A DNA stretch of 64,000 nt from Propionibacterium sp. oral taxon 192 str. F0372 (GCF_000413315.1 NZ_KE340297.1:2354340-2418339); one strand, 5' to 3'. Shown: positions 27,293 through 36,500, numbered from the stretch's first letter. Translations and numbers: made by a program. The notes: generated from the letters alone by a model not told the origin.

Positions 27293-28093
27293 TCAGTCGA
27301 GGCGATCAGGCAAAGCTATCCGGGTCAGGTCGTATTTCACGACCAGCGATCGTGCAAGTTCCTCCGTGACTGCACCGACGATGGGAGTCCGGACATCGGT
27401 AGCTGGACGATAGAGTCTGCCGTTCACCTCGTACATCGCCCCGCCGATCTCCTGCAACATCAACGAACCAGGCAGATGGTCCCACGGCATGGGTCGCAGA
27501 TAGGTGAGGGCATCGAATTCCCCGTTGATCACTGACCAGTAGTCGAAACCAGCACAGGAATTGGTGCGCACGGGATGAATCCCCTCCCCTAGATCGAAAT
27601 CGCTCCAGGAGCGCCGGGACCCCGCAGCAAAGGCCGGGTACCCGGGCAGCCGACCACTCATGCGCTGACCGTTAACCCATAGACCCTGGCCACGCTCGGC
27701 AACCAAGGCACGGCTAGAACGAGGTTGCCATATCCATGAGCGGATCACCGATCCATCCCTGGTCTCTGCGACCATCACGGCGTGGCGGTCATCGCCCCTC
27801 ACAAAATTCGATGTGCCATCGATGGGATCGATCGTGAAACCGTGGTCAGCTTGCTGGAAATGAGCGATGATGCCCGGGTCGCTGTAGGCAGCTTCTTCCC
27901 CCACGATCACCGCATCTGGATAGGCAGCCGAGATGACTTCGGTGATCATCGCCTCCGCCTCGCGGTCAGCGACAGTCACGTAATCTCCCGGGTGTTTCTC
28001 ATCCACCTGGTCGTCAACGAGTGTGCGGAACCGCGGGTTGATGACGCATTCGGCGACCCGCTGCAACAGTTCGAGCATCTCGTCGGTGGTCAT
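27293..28093 (-). CDS. Inositol monophosphatase family phosphatase (possibly histidinol-phosphatase HisN)
   Basis: A 266-residue Mg-dependent phosphatase. Motifs in order: GDYVTVADREAEAMI, VIVGEEAAYSD with the metal-ligand glutamate, the signature FTIDPIDGTSNFVRG (DPIDGT) and the C-terminal PMPWDHLPGSLMLQEIGG (WD...G). In actinobacteria members of this family act as inositol-1-phosphatases, histidinol-phosphatases or CysQ. The sequence does not settle which. A single gene between hrcA and glgX, 30 bp from the glgX stop; possible readthrough from glgX. Confidence 0.85.
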   Translation of the reverse strand: MTTDEMLELLQRVAECVINPRFRTLVDDQVDEKHPGDYVTVADREAEAMITEVISAAYPDAVIVGEEAAYSDPGIIAHFQQADHGFTIDPIDGTSNFVRGDDRHAVMVAETRDGSVIRSWIWQPRSSRALVAERGQGLWVNGQRMSGRLPGYPAFAAGSRRSWSDFDLGEGIHPVRTNSCAGFDYWSVINGEFDALTYLRPMPWDHLPGSLMLQEIGGAMYEVNGRLYRPATDVRTPIVGAVTEELARSLVVKYDLTRIALPDRLD

Positions 28094-28123
28094 GACCCCA
28101 ATTGTTCCAGTTCCGGGGGTTAT

Positions 28124-30553
28124 TCACTCCACTGGCCAATGGCTGAACAACGGCGAGGTCGACGATGCAGCCGCCAGAACGACGATGGACCAGGGTTCCA
28201 CCGAGTACTGACCGGTGATCACGTTGCTATCGGCAGGGTTCCAGCAGTTGTTGTGGCACTCGGCCCAGCCAGCAGTGTCGACCAGCCGGTGCCAGGAGAG
28301 CTCCGACCCGGCCTCGTGGTCCGGCCCGGGCACCTTGAAGGTGAGCGGTGACACATCCATGTTGATGAACATGAGGTAATCGGTTCCCCCAACGCCTGCA
28401 CCATTGAGCAGCACGGTGAGACAACGGTCCGTGGGCCCGGGCATGCCGTTGAGATCAGGCCGATAGTAGAAGAAAGTCACGTTGTCGGAGCCGAGTTTCT
28501 CATCCCCCCATGATTTCTGCCGCAAAGTGGGGTCGAGTTCGCGCAGCTGGGTGATGTAGCGCGCGAACCGGAACATCGGGCTGACCCCGCTCGGGGCATC
28601 CATCTGCCCGACGACGTCGTAGTAGGCAGCATCTTCGGGACGCCAAGGATCCACTGGAAGACGCGTTGGAGCATTCGAGGCGGCCTGCGCCCAGTTGTTC
28701 CAGATACCCACCGTGTTGAGATTCCATGGGTTGTTATTCCCATTCTGGGTGCGCCCATACTCGTCACCGCTCACGATCATCGGTACTCCACGCGACATCA
28801 TCGTGACCAAGTAGTTGTTGCGCCACCTCGTCCGGCGCAGGCCATGATCGCCACCGGAATCCCACGAGGTGTTCTGGTCGGCCCCGCCGTCGGAAGGTCC
28901 GAAGGGGAAGGGTTGAGAGTTCTCCTTGAAATTGAAGGAGACAAGGTCGAACATGGTGAACCCGTCGTGGGCTGTCATGAAATTGATCGACTTCTGCGGG
29001 CCGCCGTTGTCATTGAAATGCAACCAGTCACCATTGAACAGGTCCATGAAGGCGCGGGTGTTGCCATCACCCTTGAGGAAGTGGCGCATGGCATCGCGGA
29101 ACCGTCCGTTCCATTCCCCCCAGCCGGAGGGGAAATTGCCTACCTCGTAGCCCCACAGGTCCCAGGCCTCCGCGATGACCTCGATGTTGCGGTCCTTGGC
29201 CAGGTCGGCCACCTCGCGCAGCAGCGGATGGGCATTGAAAAAGCGACGGCGGCCGCCCCAGTCATCCTTGTCAGAGGCTGCCGGGAAACGACCCAGGACG
29301 GTCGCCAAGTCGAATCGGAACCCATCCACCCCCATCACGTCGTGCCAGTACATGAGCGAGTCCATGACCAAATCGCAGGTGACCCTTTGGGAAAAATTCG
29401 TCTGGTTTGTCGATCCTGTCGCCCCGTCAATGATTCTTCCATCCGGGGACAGATCGTAGTAGTGGGTAGTAGCAAATCCACCGAAGGAGACGAAGGCCAC
29501 AGTGTCGGGGTCACCGTCCCAGTTGCCGCCCTCAGCCGTGTGGTTGTAGACGACATCAAGATAGACCTCGATCCCGTGCTCGTGGAAGGTACGGACCATC
29601 TGCTTGAACTCGCGGGTGGGACCCCCAGGCGACTTGTCATAGGCATAGTCCCGGTTGGGTGCGAAGAAACCAATGGTCTGGTAACCCCAGTTGTTCGTCG
29701 TCCCGTTGTGGTCGCCCACCTGGTCGGAGTCGGTCTCGTGGACGGGCAGCAATTCCAGCGCGGTGAATCCCATCCCCTTCAGATAAGGCGCCAAGTAGGC
29801 GGCACCGGCATAGGTGCCGCGCAGATGCATGGGAACGTTTTCGACCTTGTCGTAGAACTTCTCATCAGCCAAGATGTCCCCCAACCGCGAGGCGCTCGGG
29901 TGCATGGTGAGGTTCTTGAGATGCCCCTCGTAGATGATGCTGTCTTTCGCCGCGCGCTCCGGGTTTTCACCGGTGTCGGTGGTGTCGCAAACTATGACAC
30001 CCTTGGGCGCGAAACGGCCGGAATCGACGCTGCGCCGTGGTAGGCCCTGGTAATCCCCGCCACCGGTCGCGAAAACACCCCGATCTGCGCCGACGGCCGT
30101 GATGCGCGGTGACAGTGGGACGTGGGAAACTTCCCGGGCATAGGGGTCGAGCAATACCTTGTTTGGGTTGAAGAAATTGCCCTCGGTGTCCCGGTCAGTC
30201 AGGAAGCCCTCAAGGGAACCCGGCACCCAGTCTTCGTCTATCTCCCAGTTGCTGCCCCAACAGCGGTAGCCGTAGAAGGCCCCCGGCTTCAGACCGGACA
30301 ACTGGGCCCGCCAACTCCCGTCCTGGGATTTGACGGTGTCGAAACGATGCGAGGCATCGGCACCGATATCGGCGGGATAGATCTCTAGCACGACTCGCGT
30401 CGCCGCCGGCGCATAGACGGCGAAGGAGGTGAGTCCGCTGTCCGGGTCATGGGTTGCTCCGAGCCCCCAGCCTCCGACGGCCCATACCTCCGGTGCGTAG
30501 GCCTTGACCGGGCCGTCACCGTCATTGATCACTGCCGCGGGATGCACGGACAT
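28124..30553 (-). CDS. glgX: Glycogen debranching enzyme GlgX-like (isoamylase-type GH13)
   Basis: An 809-residue GH13 protein. The N-terminal CBM48 domain is around residues 30-130 (TSFAVYAPAATRVVLEIYPA, GAFYGYRCWG). The catalytic barrel has VYLDVVYNHTAEGGNWDGDP, GVDGFRFDLATVLGR with the nucleophile Asp, EVIAEAWDLWGYEVG with the acid/base Glu and NFMTAHDGFTMFDL with the third carboxylate. A C-terminal beta domain follows. It hydrolyses alpha-1,6 branches of glycogen limit dextrin. It is longer than E. coli GlgX. Start: ATG 30553 with GAAGGAG upstream. DUF3097 lies 27 bp upstream on the same strand; the two may be co-transcribed. Confidence 0.88.
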   Translation of the reverse strand: MSVHPAAVINDGDGPVKAYAPEVWAVGGWGLGATHDPDSGLTSFAVYAPAATRVVLEIYPADIGADASHRFDTVKSQDGSWRAQLSGLKPGAFYGYRCWGSNWEIDEDWVPGSLEGFLTDRDTEGNFFNPNKVLLDPYAREVSHVPLSPRITAVGADRGVFATGGGDYQGLPRRSVDSGRFAPKGVIVCDTTDTGENPERAAKDSIIYEGHLKNLTMHPSASRLGDILADEKFYDKVENVPMHLRGTYAGAAYLAPYLKGMGFTALELLPVHETDSDQVGDHNGTTNNWGYQTIGFFAPNRDYAYDKSPGGPTREFKQMVRTFHEHGIEVYLDVVYNHTAEGGNWDGDPDTVAFVSFGGFATTHYYDLSPDGRIIDGATGSTNQTNFSQRVTCDLVMDSLMYWHDVMGVDGFRFDLATVLGRFPAASDKDDWGGRRRFFNAHPLLREVADLAKDRNIEVIAEAWDLWGYEVGNFPSGWGEWNGRFRDAMRHFLKGDGNTRAFMDLFNGDWLHFNDNGGPQKSINFMTAHDGFTMFDLVSFNFKENSQPFPFGPSDGGADQNTSWDSGGDHGLRRTRWRNNYLVTMMSRGVPMIVSGDEYGRTQNGNNNPWNLNTVGIWNNWAQAASNAPTRLPVDPWRPEDAAYYDVVGQMDAPSGVSPMFRFARYITQLRELDPTLRQKSWGDEKLGSDNVTFFYYRPDLNGMPGPTDRCLTVLLNGAGVGGTDYLMFINMDVSPLTFKVPGPDHEAGSELSWHRLVDTAGWAECHNNCWNPADSNVITGQYSVEPWSIVVLAAASSTSPLFSHWPVE

Positions 30554-30580
30554 GATGGTCTTCTCCTTCTCACGTGGCGG

Positions 30581-31474
30581 TCAGGACTCCAGGTCCGGGT
30601 CGATGTCTGCCCAGTGGTCCTGGGTCACGAAATCGATCAACTTCTCCACTTCGCGGGTGAAGTCTGGATCAAGGTCCTTGAAAGTGTTGACTTTGGACAG
30701 GAAATACCGCCAAGCACGCGCGATGTCGGCTCGGTCACTGTGGGGCATACCCAGCGCGGCCAGAGTGCCCTTCTTGAAGTCAATTTCCCGAGGGACTGCG
30801 GGCCAGGCCCTGATGCCGATGCTCTCTGGACGAATGGCCTGCCAGATGTCGACGAACCGGTGACCGGAGATCTGCACCATCTCCCCATAACCACCCTTGG
30901 CCACCTCACCAGCGATGTACTGTTCCTTCGAGCCGGAGATGAGATGGTCGACGAGCACACCGAGTCGCCGCCCACGCTCCGGGCGGAACTCCGCGACGAT
31001 TCCAACGAGATCATCAATGCCACCGAGGTATTCGACGACGACCCCGACATGCCTGAGATCCGAACCCCACACCTTCTCGACGAGTTCCGCGTCGTGTCGT
31101 CCCTCGACGTAGATCCGCGACGGCAGTGCGGTCCTGGCCCGAGTCCGCCCGGTGTCCCTAGCACCGGAAGGGGTGCGCTGGGTGGTGACCGCACCGCGTC
31201 CTGCGGTGGTGGCCCCGGTACGTGGGGGCACGCACAATTTGACCGGTTTCCCGTCGAGCCACCAACCCGGGCCTACCGGGAAGGAGCGGCGATGTCCGCC
31301 CCGGTCCTCCATGATGACCAGCCCGTTCTCCCATCCCATGATTTCCCCCACGTATCCCGTGGTGGGATCCTCCACAACCATGCCGATCTCCATAGGCACG
31401 TCGGTGGTGCGGGGCCGCTGATTGCATTGCGCCCCCGGATCGAGGACGTCGTGGCCATATCTGTCGCTCATCAT
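30581..31474 (-). CDS. DUF3097 family protein with Toprim-like segment
   Basis: A 297-residue protein of an actinobacterial family without assigned function. The N-terminal part (residues about 25-85) reads as a small beta-rich domain (GMVVEDPTTGYVGEIMGWEN). The middle contains SRIYVEGRHDAELVEKVWG (Glu124) and, fifty residues later, RRLGVLVDHLISGSKE (Asp176). The Glu in a VEGxxD loop and the hVxDH strand resemble the Toprim fold of topoisomerases, primases and RNase M5. This is my reading, not an established annotation. The start is set at the first of two tandem ATGs, where the family N-terminus begins. It follows hemW by 44 bp and precedes glgX. Confidence 0.72.
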   Translation of the reverse strand: MMSDRYGHDVLDPGAQCNQRPRTTDVPMEIGMVVEDPTTGYVGEIMGWENGLVIMEDRGGHRRSFPVGPGWWLDGKPVKLCVPPRTGATTAGRGAVTTQRTPSGARDTGRTRARTALPSRIYVEGRHDAELVEKVWGSDLRHVGVVVEYLGGIDDLVGIVAEFRPERGRRLGVLVDHLISGSKEQYIAGEVAKGGYGEMVQISGHRFVDIWQAIRPESIGIRAWPAVPREIDFKKGTLAALGMPHSDRADIARAWRYFLSKVNTFKDLDPDFTREVEKLIDFVTQDHWADIDPDLES

Positions 31475-31518
31475 TGCGAGGTTACCCCAGCAAGGGCCGC
31501 AATGCTCCTGCCACTCCA

Positions 31519-32727
31519 TCAGTCGAGGAGATCGCGAACGACAGCATCGGCCAACAGTCGTCCGGCAAGGGTAAGCACCACACGCTGGTCGTCGGCAACA
31601 ATGAGGCCACGAGCAACAAGATCGTCTAACCGCGCCCATTCGGAGGCCGTCAGCATCTCCGGGGTCAGCCCGTCAATGGTTCTGATCCCGAGGAACAGGT
31701 GCTCGAGTCTCCGTTCTTGCGCAGAGAGTGTTTCCCTTGCCTCGGCGGGCGCCTTTCCCGCATTCAAGAGAGCCGCGTATCGCGCCGGATGCCTCACATT
31801 CCACCACCGCACCCCACCGATATGAGAGTGGGCGCCCGGCCCGGCCCCCCACCAGTTGTAGCCGCGCCAGTAGCCGAGATTGTGCCGGGAGACCGACGAC
31901 TGCCCCAGCGCCCAGTTGGATATCTCATAGTTAAGGTATCCGCTAGCCACCAACCGTTCCTCAGCCATCAGGTAGCGGTCGGCCTGCACATCCGGGTCCA
32001 CGTCGGGAAGCTCTCCGGACGCGACCCGGCGTCCCATCGCGGTACCGGGTTCCACCGTGAGGGCATAGGCGGACACATGAGCCGGGTGCATCGCAACGAC
32101 CGCTTCCAGGGAGGCCATCCAATCTTCGTCCGACTCCCCCGGCGTGCCGTACATGAGGTCCAGGCTGATCTGGTCGAAACCGGCACGACGCGCCCAGTCG
32201 ACGACCTCTTCCACCCGCCCCGGGGTGTGCATCCGGTCGAGCACAGCTAGGACTTGCTCATCAGCCGACTGCATGCCGACCGACAACCGGTTGATTCCCC
32301 CTGCCCGTAGTGCCTCGAGTTCCGCCATCCCGATGGTTTCGGGATTCGCCTCGGTGGTGACCTCTGCATCAGGGAGCAGGCCGAATGTCTCACACAGATG
32401 CCCAATGATCCCGGTCAGGACCCGAGGCGGTACCAGGGTCGGAGTTCCCCCACCGAAGAAGACAGTCGACACCGGAACATCGCGATCACCCAGAACCTTT
32501 CGGGCAAGGTCGATCTCCCGGTGGATAGCGATCTCCCAGGCATCCGGTTGCCCCGCCGCAGGCATAGCCGACGCCAGATAGGTATTGAAGTCGCAGTAGC
32601 CACAGCGCACTCGGCAGTAGGGAACGTGGATGTACCACCCGAACGGCTGGGCGGGCAGTTCCTCAAGGGCCGATGCCGGCAACGCACCATCGGCTGGAGC
32701 AGGTTCTGCATCAGGTTGTCTAGCCAT
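31519..32727 (-). CDS. hemW: Radical SAM heme chaperone HemW (coproporphyrinogen-dehydrogenase-like)
   Basis: A 402-residue radical SAM protein. The cluster motif is GWYIHVPYCRVRCGYCDFNT (CxxxCxxC). Next come FFGGGTPTLVPPR, TEANPETIGMAELEALRAGG, NRLSVGMQSADEQVLAVLDR and DQISLDLMYGTPGE. The C-terminal half has the HemW-type domain (YEISNWALGQSSVSRHNLGY, WWGAGPGAHSHIGGVRWWN). HemW-family proteins bind heme and are linked to heme insertion into respiratory enzymes; true HemN has a different N-terminus. Divergent from the cupin-ABC operon across an 82-bp AT-rich gap. A link to the cytochrome subunit NarI encoded 12 kb away is only suggestive. Confidence 0.9.
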   Translation of the reverse strand: MARQPDAEPAPADGALPASALEELPAQPFGWYIHVPYCRVRCGYCDFNTYLASAMPAAGQPDAWEIAIHREIDLARKVLGDRDVPVSTVFFGGGTPTLVPPRVLTGIIGHLCETFGLLPDAEVTTEANPETIGMAELEALRAGGINRLSVGMQSADEQVLAVLDRMHTPGRVEEVVDWARRAGFDQISLDLMYGTPGESDEDWMASLEAVVAMHPAHVSAYALTVEPGTAMGRRVASGELPDVDPDVQADRYLMAEERLVASGYLNYEISNWALGQSSVSRHNLGYWRGYNWWGAGPGAHSHIGGVRWWNVRHPARYAALLNAGKAPAEARETLSAQERRLEHLFLGIRTIDGLTPEMLTASEWARLDDLVARGLIVADDQRVVLTLAGRLLADAVVRDLLD

Positions 32728-32730
32728 GGC

Positions 32731-32782
32731 CGGAACTTACGTCATTTTTTCCTAGGTCAAACATGTGAAAAATCTTCCGTAA
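32731..32782. promoter_or_regulatory. Imperfect inverted repeat in the hemW / cupin divergent promoter
   Basis: AT-rich gap with nested arms: TTACG (32737-32741) and CGTAA (32778-32782), then ATTTTTT (32744-32750) and AAAAAT (32768-32773). A CCTAGG core lies between them. It is the only plausible control region for the six-gene operon to the right; no known consensus fits. Confidence 0.3.
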
Positions 32783-32809
32783 ACCTTTCCCTTTGATTAG
32801 CCTGTCCTC

Positions 32810-33148
32810 ATGAGCAAGCACACTGTTCAAGAAAGCGTCGTCTCCCTCGGCCTCAATGAGGAACTGCCCATTGTGGAGGGTTCCACAACCTCCCGCACCC
32901 TGCTCGACAACCCGCTGCTGCGCGTAGTGATGTTCACTTTCGACACCGGACAGCTCCTCACCACCCACTCCTCACCACGAGCAGTCGTGGTGACCATACT
33001 GGAGGGCCAGATGGAATTCGTCCTCGACGGCGAACCGCACCTCATGGATGCCGGAGATGTCCTCTACATGGCCCCCGATGCCCCGCATGCCTTGACAGCC
33101 AAAAGCCCCTGCCGCATGCAATTGGTCATGGTGGATCCCCAGCAATGA
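32810..33148 (+). CDS. Single-domain cupin protein 1
   Basis: A 112-residue small cupin. The core is NPLLRVVMFTFDTGQ, LTTHSSPRAVVVTILEGQME, DAGDVLYMAPDAPHALTA. Possible metal ligands are His53 (motif 1) and His93 (motif 2). The usual HxH pair and glutamate of motif 1 are incomplete, so metal binding is uncertain. It aligns without gaps over about 75 residues with the cupin at the other end of the operon. The ABC ATPase start overlaps its stop as ATGA. No clear Shine-Dalgarno precedes the ATG. Function unknown: sensor, small-molecule binding or enzyme. Confidence 0.78.
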   Translation: MSKHTVQESVVSLGLNEELPIVEGSTTSRTLLDNPLLRVVMFTFDTGQLLTTHSSPRAVVVTILEGQMEFVLDGEPHLMDAGDVLYMAPDAPHALTAKSPCRMQLVMVDPQQ

Positions 33149-33807
33149 TTGCTCTCCCCATGCACCCGGCGGCCACCGAGATCGACACCTCGCAGCCGTG
33201 CAAACCGTCACTGCGTCTGAGTGGGCTACACCTAGAACGGCGCGGTATCACCCTGCTGCGTGACCTGGACCTTGAGTTGCGTCCGGGCGAGATCCTGGTG
33301 GTCACGGGCGCTTCGGGAACCGGCAAAACCACCTTGTTGAAGGCGATCGCGGGAATTGCTCCCGTGAGCGCTGGAAAGATCGACCACGATCCTCGAATCG
33401 GCTACGTCTTCCAGGAACCACGACTGCTGCCTTGGTACACCGCTCACCGCAATGTGGCGCTGATGGCCGCCGACGAGGTGACTGGATGGTTCGATGCCGA
33501 TGAGTGGTTGGATCGGGTGGGACTGGCAGACGCTAAGAACTTGTACCCAGCTCAGCTGTCGGGTGGTATGCGGCAGCGGGTCTCAATGGCCCGGGCCATG
33601 GTCACCCATCCTCGGCTCTTACTGGTCGATGAGCCCTTCGCATCCCTCGACCGGGCGCTGGCTGACGAGTTACGCACCCACCTGCTCGCGTTGGTGCACG
33701 CCGGATCCATCGCGACGGCGTGGGTTACCCACGATTCGCGTGATGCAGCCATCGGCGACCACTGCCTGCATCTCCTTGGTCACGACGGCGCCTGGACACT
33801 GGGCTAA
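33145..33807 (+). CDS. ABC transporter ATP-binding protein, nitrate/sulfonate/taurine type
   Basis: A 220-residue ABC ATPase. Walker A VTGASGTGKTTLLKAIAG, Q-loop GYVFQEPRLLPWYTAHRNV (the RLLPW form is common in NitT/TauT importers), signature QLSGGMRQRVSMARAM, Walker B RLLLVDEPFASLD and H-loop AWVTHDSRDAA are all intact. It should drive import through the adjacent permease with the lipoprotein encoded further downstream. Coupled to cupin 1 by ATGA and six bases before the permease. Substrate cannot be deduced from sequence. Confidence 0.9.
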   Translation: MIALPMHPAATEIDTSQPCKPSLRLSGLHLERRGITLLRDLDLELRPGEILVVTGASGTGKTTLLKAIAGIAPVSAGKIDHDPRIGYVFQEPRLLPWYTAHRNVALMAADEVTGWFDADEWLDRVGLADAKNLYPAQLSGGMRQRVSMARAMVTHPRLLLVDEPFASLDRALADELRTHLLALVHAGSIATAWVTHDSRDAAIGDHCLHLLGHDGAWTLG

Positions 33808-33813
33808 GGCACC

Positions 33814-34611
33814 ATGATCCGAACAACCCGCCGGGCTTCAACGCCCGTCCGCTTGATCGTGATGATCCTCGGGCTGCTGACTGCGATTACGGCTTGGTGG
33901 TGGGTGGCATCATCCCAACCCGCGTATGTTCTGCCCGGCCCCGCCGATACCTGGTCGGCCGTGGTAAGTCAGGCCCGCGAAGGTCATCTGTGGGGGCCGC
34001 TCGCGACCACGCTGTTACGCACCGTGATAGGCATGGCCATTGCCATTGTGGTCGGGCTGGCGTGGGGCGCGGTCTGCGCAGTCGAGCGATGGGTCGATCT
34101 ATTCACCAAATCGTGGCTGTCTCTCCTGATGGCCGTTCCGCCGATTGTCATCGTGGTCATCGGCATGTTGGGCTTTGGCCCTGATGCCAAGGTCGTGGTC
34201 CTGGTCATCGTCTTGGTCACGATTCCCCTGCTCACCACCACGTGCCGCGATGCGATCGCCGGGGTGGATCTGGACCTGCTGGAAATGGCCCATGTCTTCG
34301 GCCGGTCCTCAATGTGGCGGTGGTGTCACGTGATCGTTCCCTCGGTCGCACCACCAGTGCTGTCGGCTGTCACAGTGGCGGCCGGACAGTCGATACGCAT
34401 CGCAGTCATGGCTGAGCTTCTCGTCACATCCACCGGGCTCGGCGCCCAGATGCAGCGAGCCAGAGTCAATCTGGACACCGCCGATGTCTTCGCCCAGGCC
34501 GTCGTCCTGGCATTGGTGGCTCTGGGGATCGATGCCATCGTGCTTACCCCGCTGCGCAATCGAATGGCCCGTATGGGCTCCAACTCCTCAACAACGAAAG
34601 GCATGCAATGA
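33814..34611 (+). CDS. ABC transporter permease, NitT/TauT type
   Basis: A 265-residue inner-membrane protein with about six helices (LIVMILGLLTAITAWWWVAS, MAIAIVVGLAWGAVC, LLMAVPPIVIVVIGMLGFG, VVVLVIVLVTIPLLTTTC and others). The EAA-like cytoplasmic loop reads LDLLEMAHVFGRSSMWRWCH. It forms the channel of the importer with the preceding ATPase. Its stop overlaps the methyltransferase start by four bases (ATGA). No frame damage. Confidence 0.88.
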   Translation: MIRTTRRASTPVRLIVMILGLLTAITAWWWVASSQPAYVLPGPADTWSAVVSQAREGHLWGPLATTLLRTVIGMAIAIVVGLAWGAVCAVERWVDLFTKSWLSLLMAVPPIVIVVIGMLGFGPDAKVVVLVIVLVTIPLLTTTCRDAIAGVDLDLLEMAHVFGRSSMWRWCHVIVPSVAPPVLSAVTVAAGQSIRIAVMAELLVTSTGLGAQMQRARVNLDTADVFAQAVVLALVALGIDAIVLTPLRNRMARMGSNSSTTKGMQ

Positions 34612-35438
34612 CCGAAGAGGAAAACACTGCAACAGGCCCCCGCACCGCGGAAGAACACCGGGCTCCTGGCCACTGGTTGCTGGCTCGGATGGGAAAGAAG
34701 GTGCTGCGTCCCGGTGGCATTGAACTGACCCGCCGCATGTTGTCGCGGCTAGCCCCGCAGAGCCAGGACAGAATCGTCGAGCTGGGACCCGGTATCGGAC
34801 GCACCGCCCAGATCCTGGTTTCCGGACCCCACGCCAGTTACACCGGGATTGAACCCAATCCCGAGGCACGGGAACAGATCAGGAGCATTCTGGCCGGGCA
34901 TCATAATGCGATCGTCGTGGAGGGTGACGCCCAAACCACCGGGCAACCCGATGACTCAGCTACGGTTCTCGTGTCCGAGGCTATGCTCACCATGCAGTCC
35001 GAGCAGGACAAGGCAGCGATCGCCGCGGAGGTGTTCCGGGTACTGGCCCCCGGCGGACGATGGGGCATCCATGAGATGTCCCTTCGCCCCGACGACGTCG
35101 ACCCAAAGGTGGCGACCGATGTCAGCAAGGCATTGTCGCGAACCATCAAGGTGGGGGCCCGCCCGCTGACGACGGCAGGATGGACGAAAGTGTTCACCGA
35201 TGCTGGTTTCGAGATCGACTGGGTAGACCACAATGACATGCGGTTAGTCGAGCCAAGTCGGATCATCGCCGACGAGGGCCTGATCGGGGCCTTGAAGTTC
35301 TTCAACAATGTGCGCCGCAATCCTGCAGCCAGGGAACGGATCCTCGCCATGCGCAAGGTCTTCCGAACCCATCAGGACCATATCGCAGCCGTGGCGATGG
35401 TGCTGCGCAAGCCCAATAGCATCCAGGAGGACAAGTGA
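34608..35438 (+). CDS. Class I SAM-dependent methyltransferase
   Basis: A 276-residue Rossmann-fold methyltransferase. Motif I IVELGPGIGRTAQILVS binds AdoMet, GIEPNPEAREQIRSILA gives the acidic motif II, VVEGDAQTTGQ motif III, and VFRVLAPGGRWGIHEMSL the post-motif region. The C-terminal third (HNDMRLVEPSRIIADEGLIG) is not a family I know. Embedded between permease and substrate-binding genes with ATGA overlaps on both sides, it must work on the same pathway, perhaps modifying the imported compound. That is inference from coupling. Confidence 0.82.
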   Translation: MTEEENTATGPRTAEEHRAPGHWLLARMGKKVLRPGGIELTRRMLSRLAPQSQDRIVELGPGIGRTAQILVSGPHASYTGIEPNPEAREQIRSILAGHHNAIVVEGDAQTTGQPDDSATVLVSEAMLTMQSEQDKAAIAAEVFRVLAPGGRWGIHEMSLRPDDVDPKVATDVSKALSRTIKVGARPLTTAGWTKVFTDAGFEIDWVDHNDMRLVEPSRIIADEGLIGALKFFNNVRRNPAARERILAMRKVFRTHQDHIAAVAMVLRKPNSIQEDK

Positions 35439-36478
35439 AACTCTCCCGCCGCCATCTACTCACCCTGGCCAGCTTGGCAACCGCATCCGGAATGGTCGCA
35501 TGCTCTGCTTCCGGCTCCGGTAAGGGCTCCTCCGCGCCTGGATCCGATCGTGGCACGCCCAGCCCGATGGAGGTCTTGCGCACCTGGATTCCCAGTACTC
35601 TGGCCTTCGCTGCTCCGATGGTGGGCTTTGGCAGGCAGTTGGAGGCCAACGGCATGGTTGGCAAGGTTGACGTGCAGACATGGGCCTCTGTGGACGTGTT
35701 AACCTCCCTGCTGGTCAACGGCGAGGCTGACGTGGCCGCCACGCCCTCTTATGTCTCGGCAAATCTGTACAACAAGGGTGCCGATCTCAGGCTGGCCGCG
35801 ATCACAGTGTGGGGCATGCTGTATCTGCTCGGTCCATCAGAGGTGACGGAGACTGACGATCTGGGTGTCCTCAGAGGAAAGCGTGTCGGTGTACCGATGC
35901 CGAACAACATGCCGGATCTGGTGTTCCGCTACCTTCTCAAGGAACAATCTGTGCCGACCGATGAACTCGAGATCGTTCCATTCACCGAGCCCCAAGAATT
36001 ACTCAACGCCTTCGTCCAGGGCGGAATCGAGTTTGCTGTTCTCTTGGAGCATCCGGCCACCGTGGCGATTGCCAAGGCGACCCAGGCGGGACGTCAAGTC
36101 ACCCGAGTGGCAAATCTGCAGAAGGTATGGGCGAAGGTTACCGGGGGCGAAGCCCGCTTCCCGATGGCAGGCATTGCTGTATCTCAGCGGATCGCAACCG
36201 ACACTTCCCTGCTTGGTGCCATCCTGGATGACCTGGGCTCGGCCGTCGCCCAAGTGAACGCCGCCGAGGATGCGACAGTCACCAAAATCGCGGAAACCAC
36301 ACAAGTGGACGCGGGGATCGTCAAACAGGTGATCCCTCGTCTGCAACTCGAGATGGTTCCCGCCAACGATGCGAAGCAGGAACTCACTAACTTCTTCACT
36401 CGGTTGTCAACCCTTTCCCCAGACATCATCGGCGGCAAGTTGCCTGACGAAGAATTTTTCCTCGTTGACCCCCGCTGA
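35435..36478 (+). CDS. ABC transporter substrate-binding lipoprotein (Tat-type signal)
   Basis: A 347-residue binding protein. The N-terminus KLSRRHLLTLASLA has a twin-arginine-like signal, and the lipobox GMVAC places the lipidated Cys at residue 23. A Gly/Ser linker follows. The mature part is an NMT1/NitT-TauT type periplasmic-binding fold (TSLLVNGEADVAATPSYVSA, LRGKRVGVPMPNNMPDLVFR). Tat export would suggest folding or cofactor loading before export, a point to test. Coupled to the methyltransferase; cupin 2 follows after 22 bp. Confidence 0.87.
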   Translation: MKLSRRHLLTLASLATASGMVACSASGSGKGSSAPGSDRGTPSPMEVLRTWIPSTLAFAAPMVGFGRQLEANGMVGKVDVQTWASVDVLTSLLVNGEADVAATPSYVSANLYNKGADLRLAAITVWGMLYLLGPSEVTETDDLGVLRGKRVGVPMPNNMPDLVFRYLLKEQSVPTDELEIVPFTEPQELLNAFVQGGIEFAVLLEHPATVAIAKATQAGRQVTRVANLQKVWAKVTGGEARFPMAGIAVSQRIATDTSLLGAILDDLGSAVAQVNAAEDATVTKIAETTQVDAGIVKQVIPRLQLEMVPANDAKQELTNFFTRLSTLSPDIIGGKLPDEEFFLVDPR

Positions 36479-36500
36479 TCACTTCGCACAGGAGCACACC

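Noticed and set aside
36369..36500. Upstream extension of cupin 2
   Set aside because: It overlaps the substrate-binding lipoprotein in another frame; AGGAG before the ATG at 36501 sets the start.
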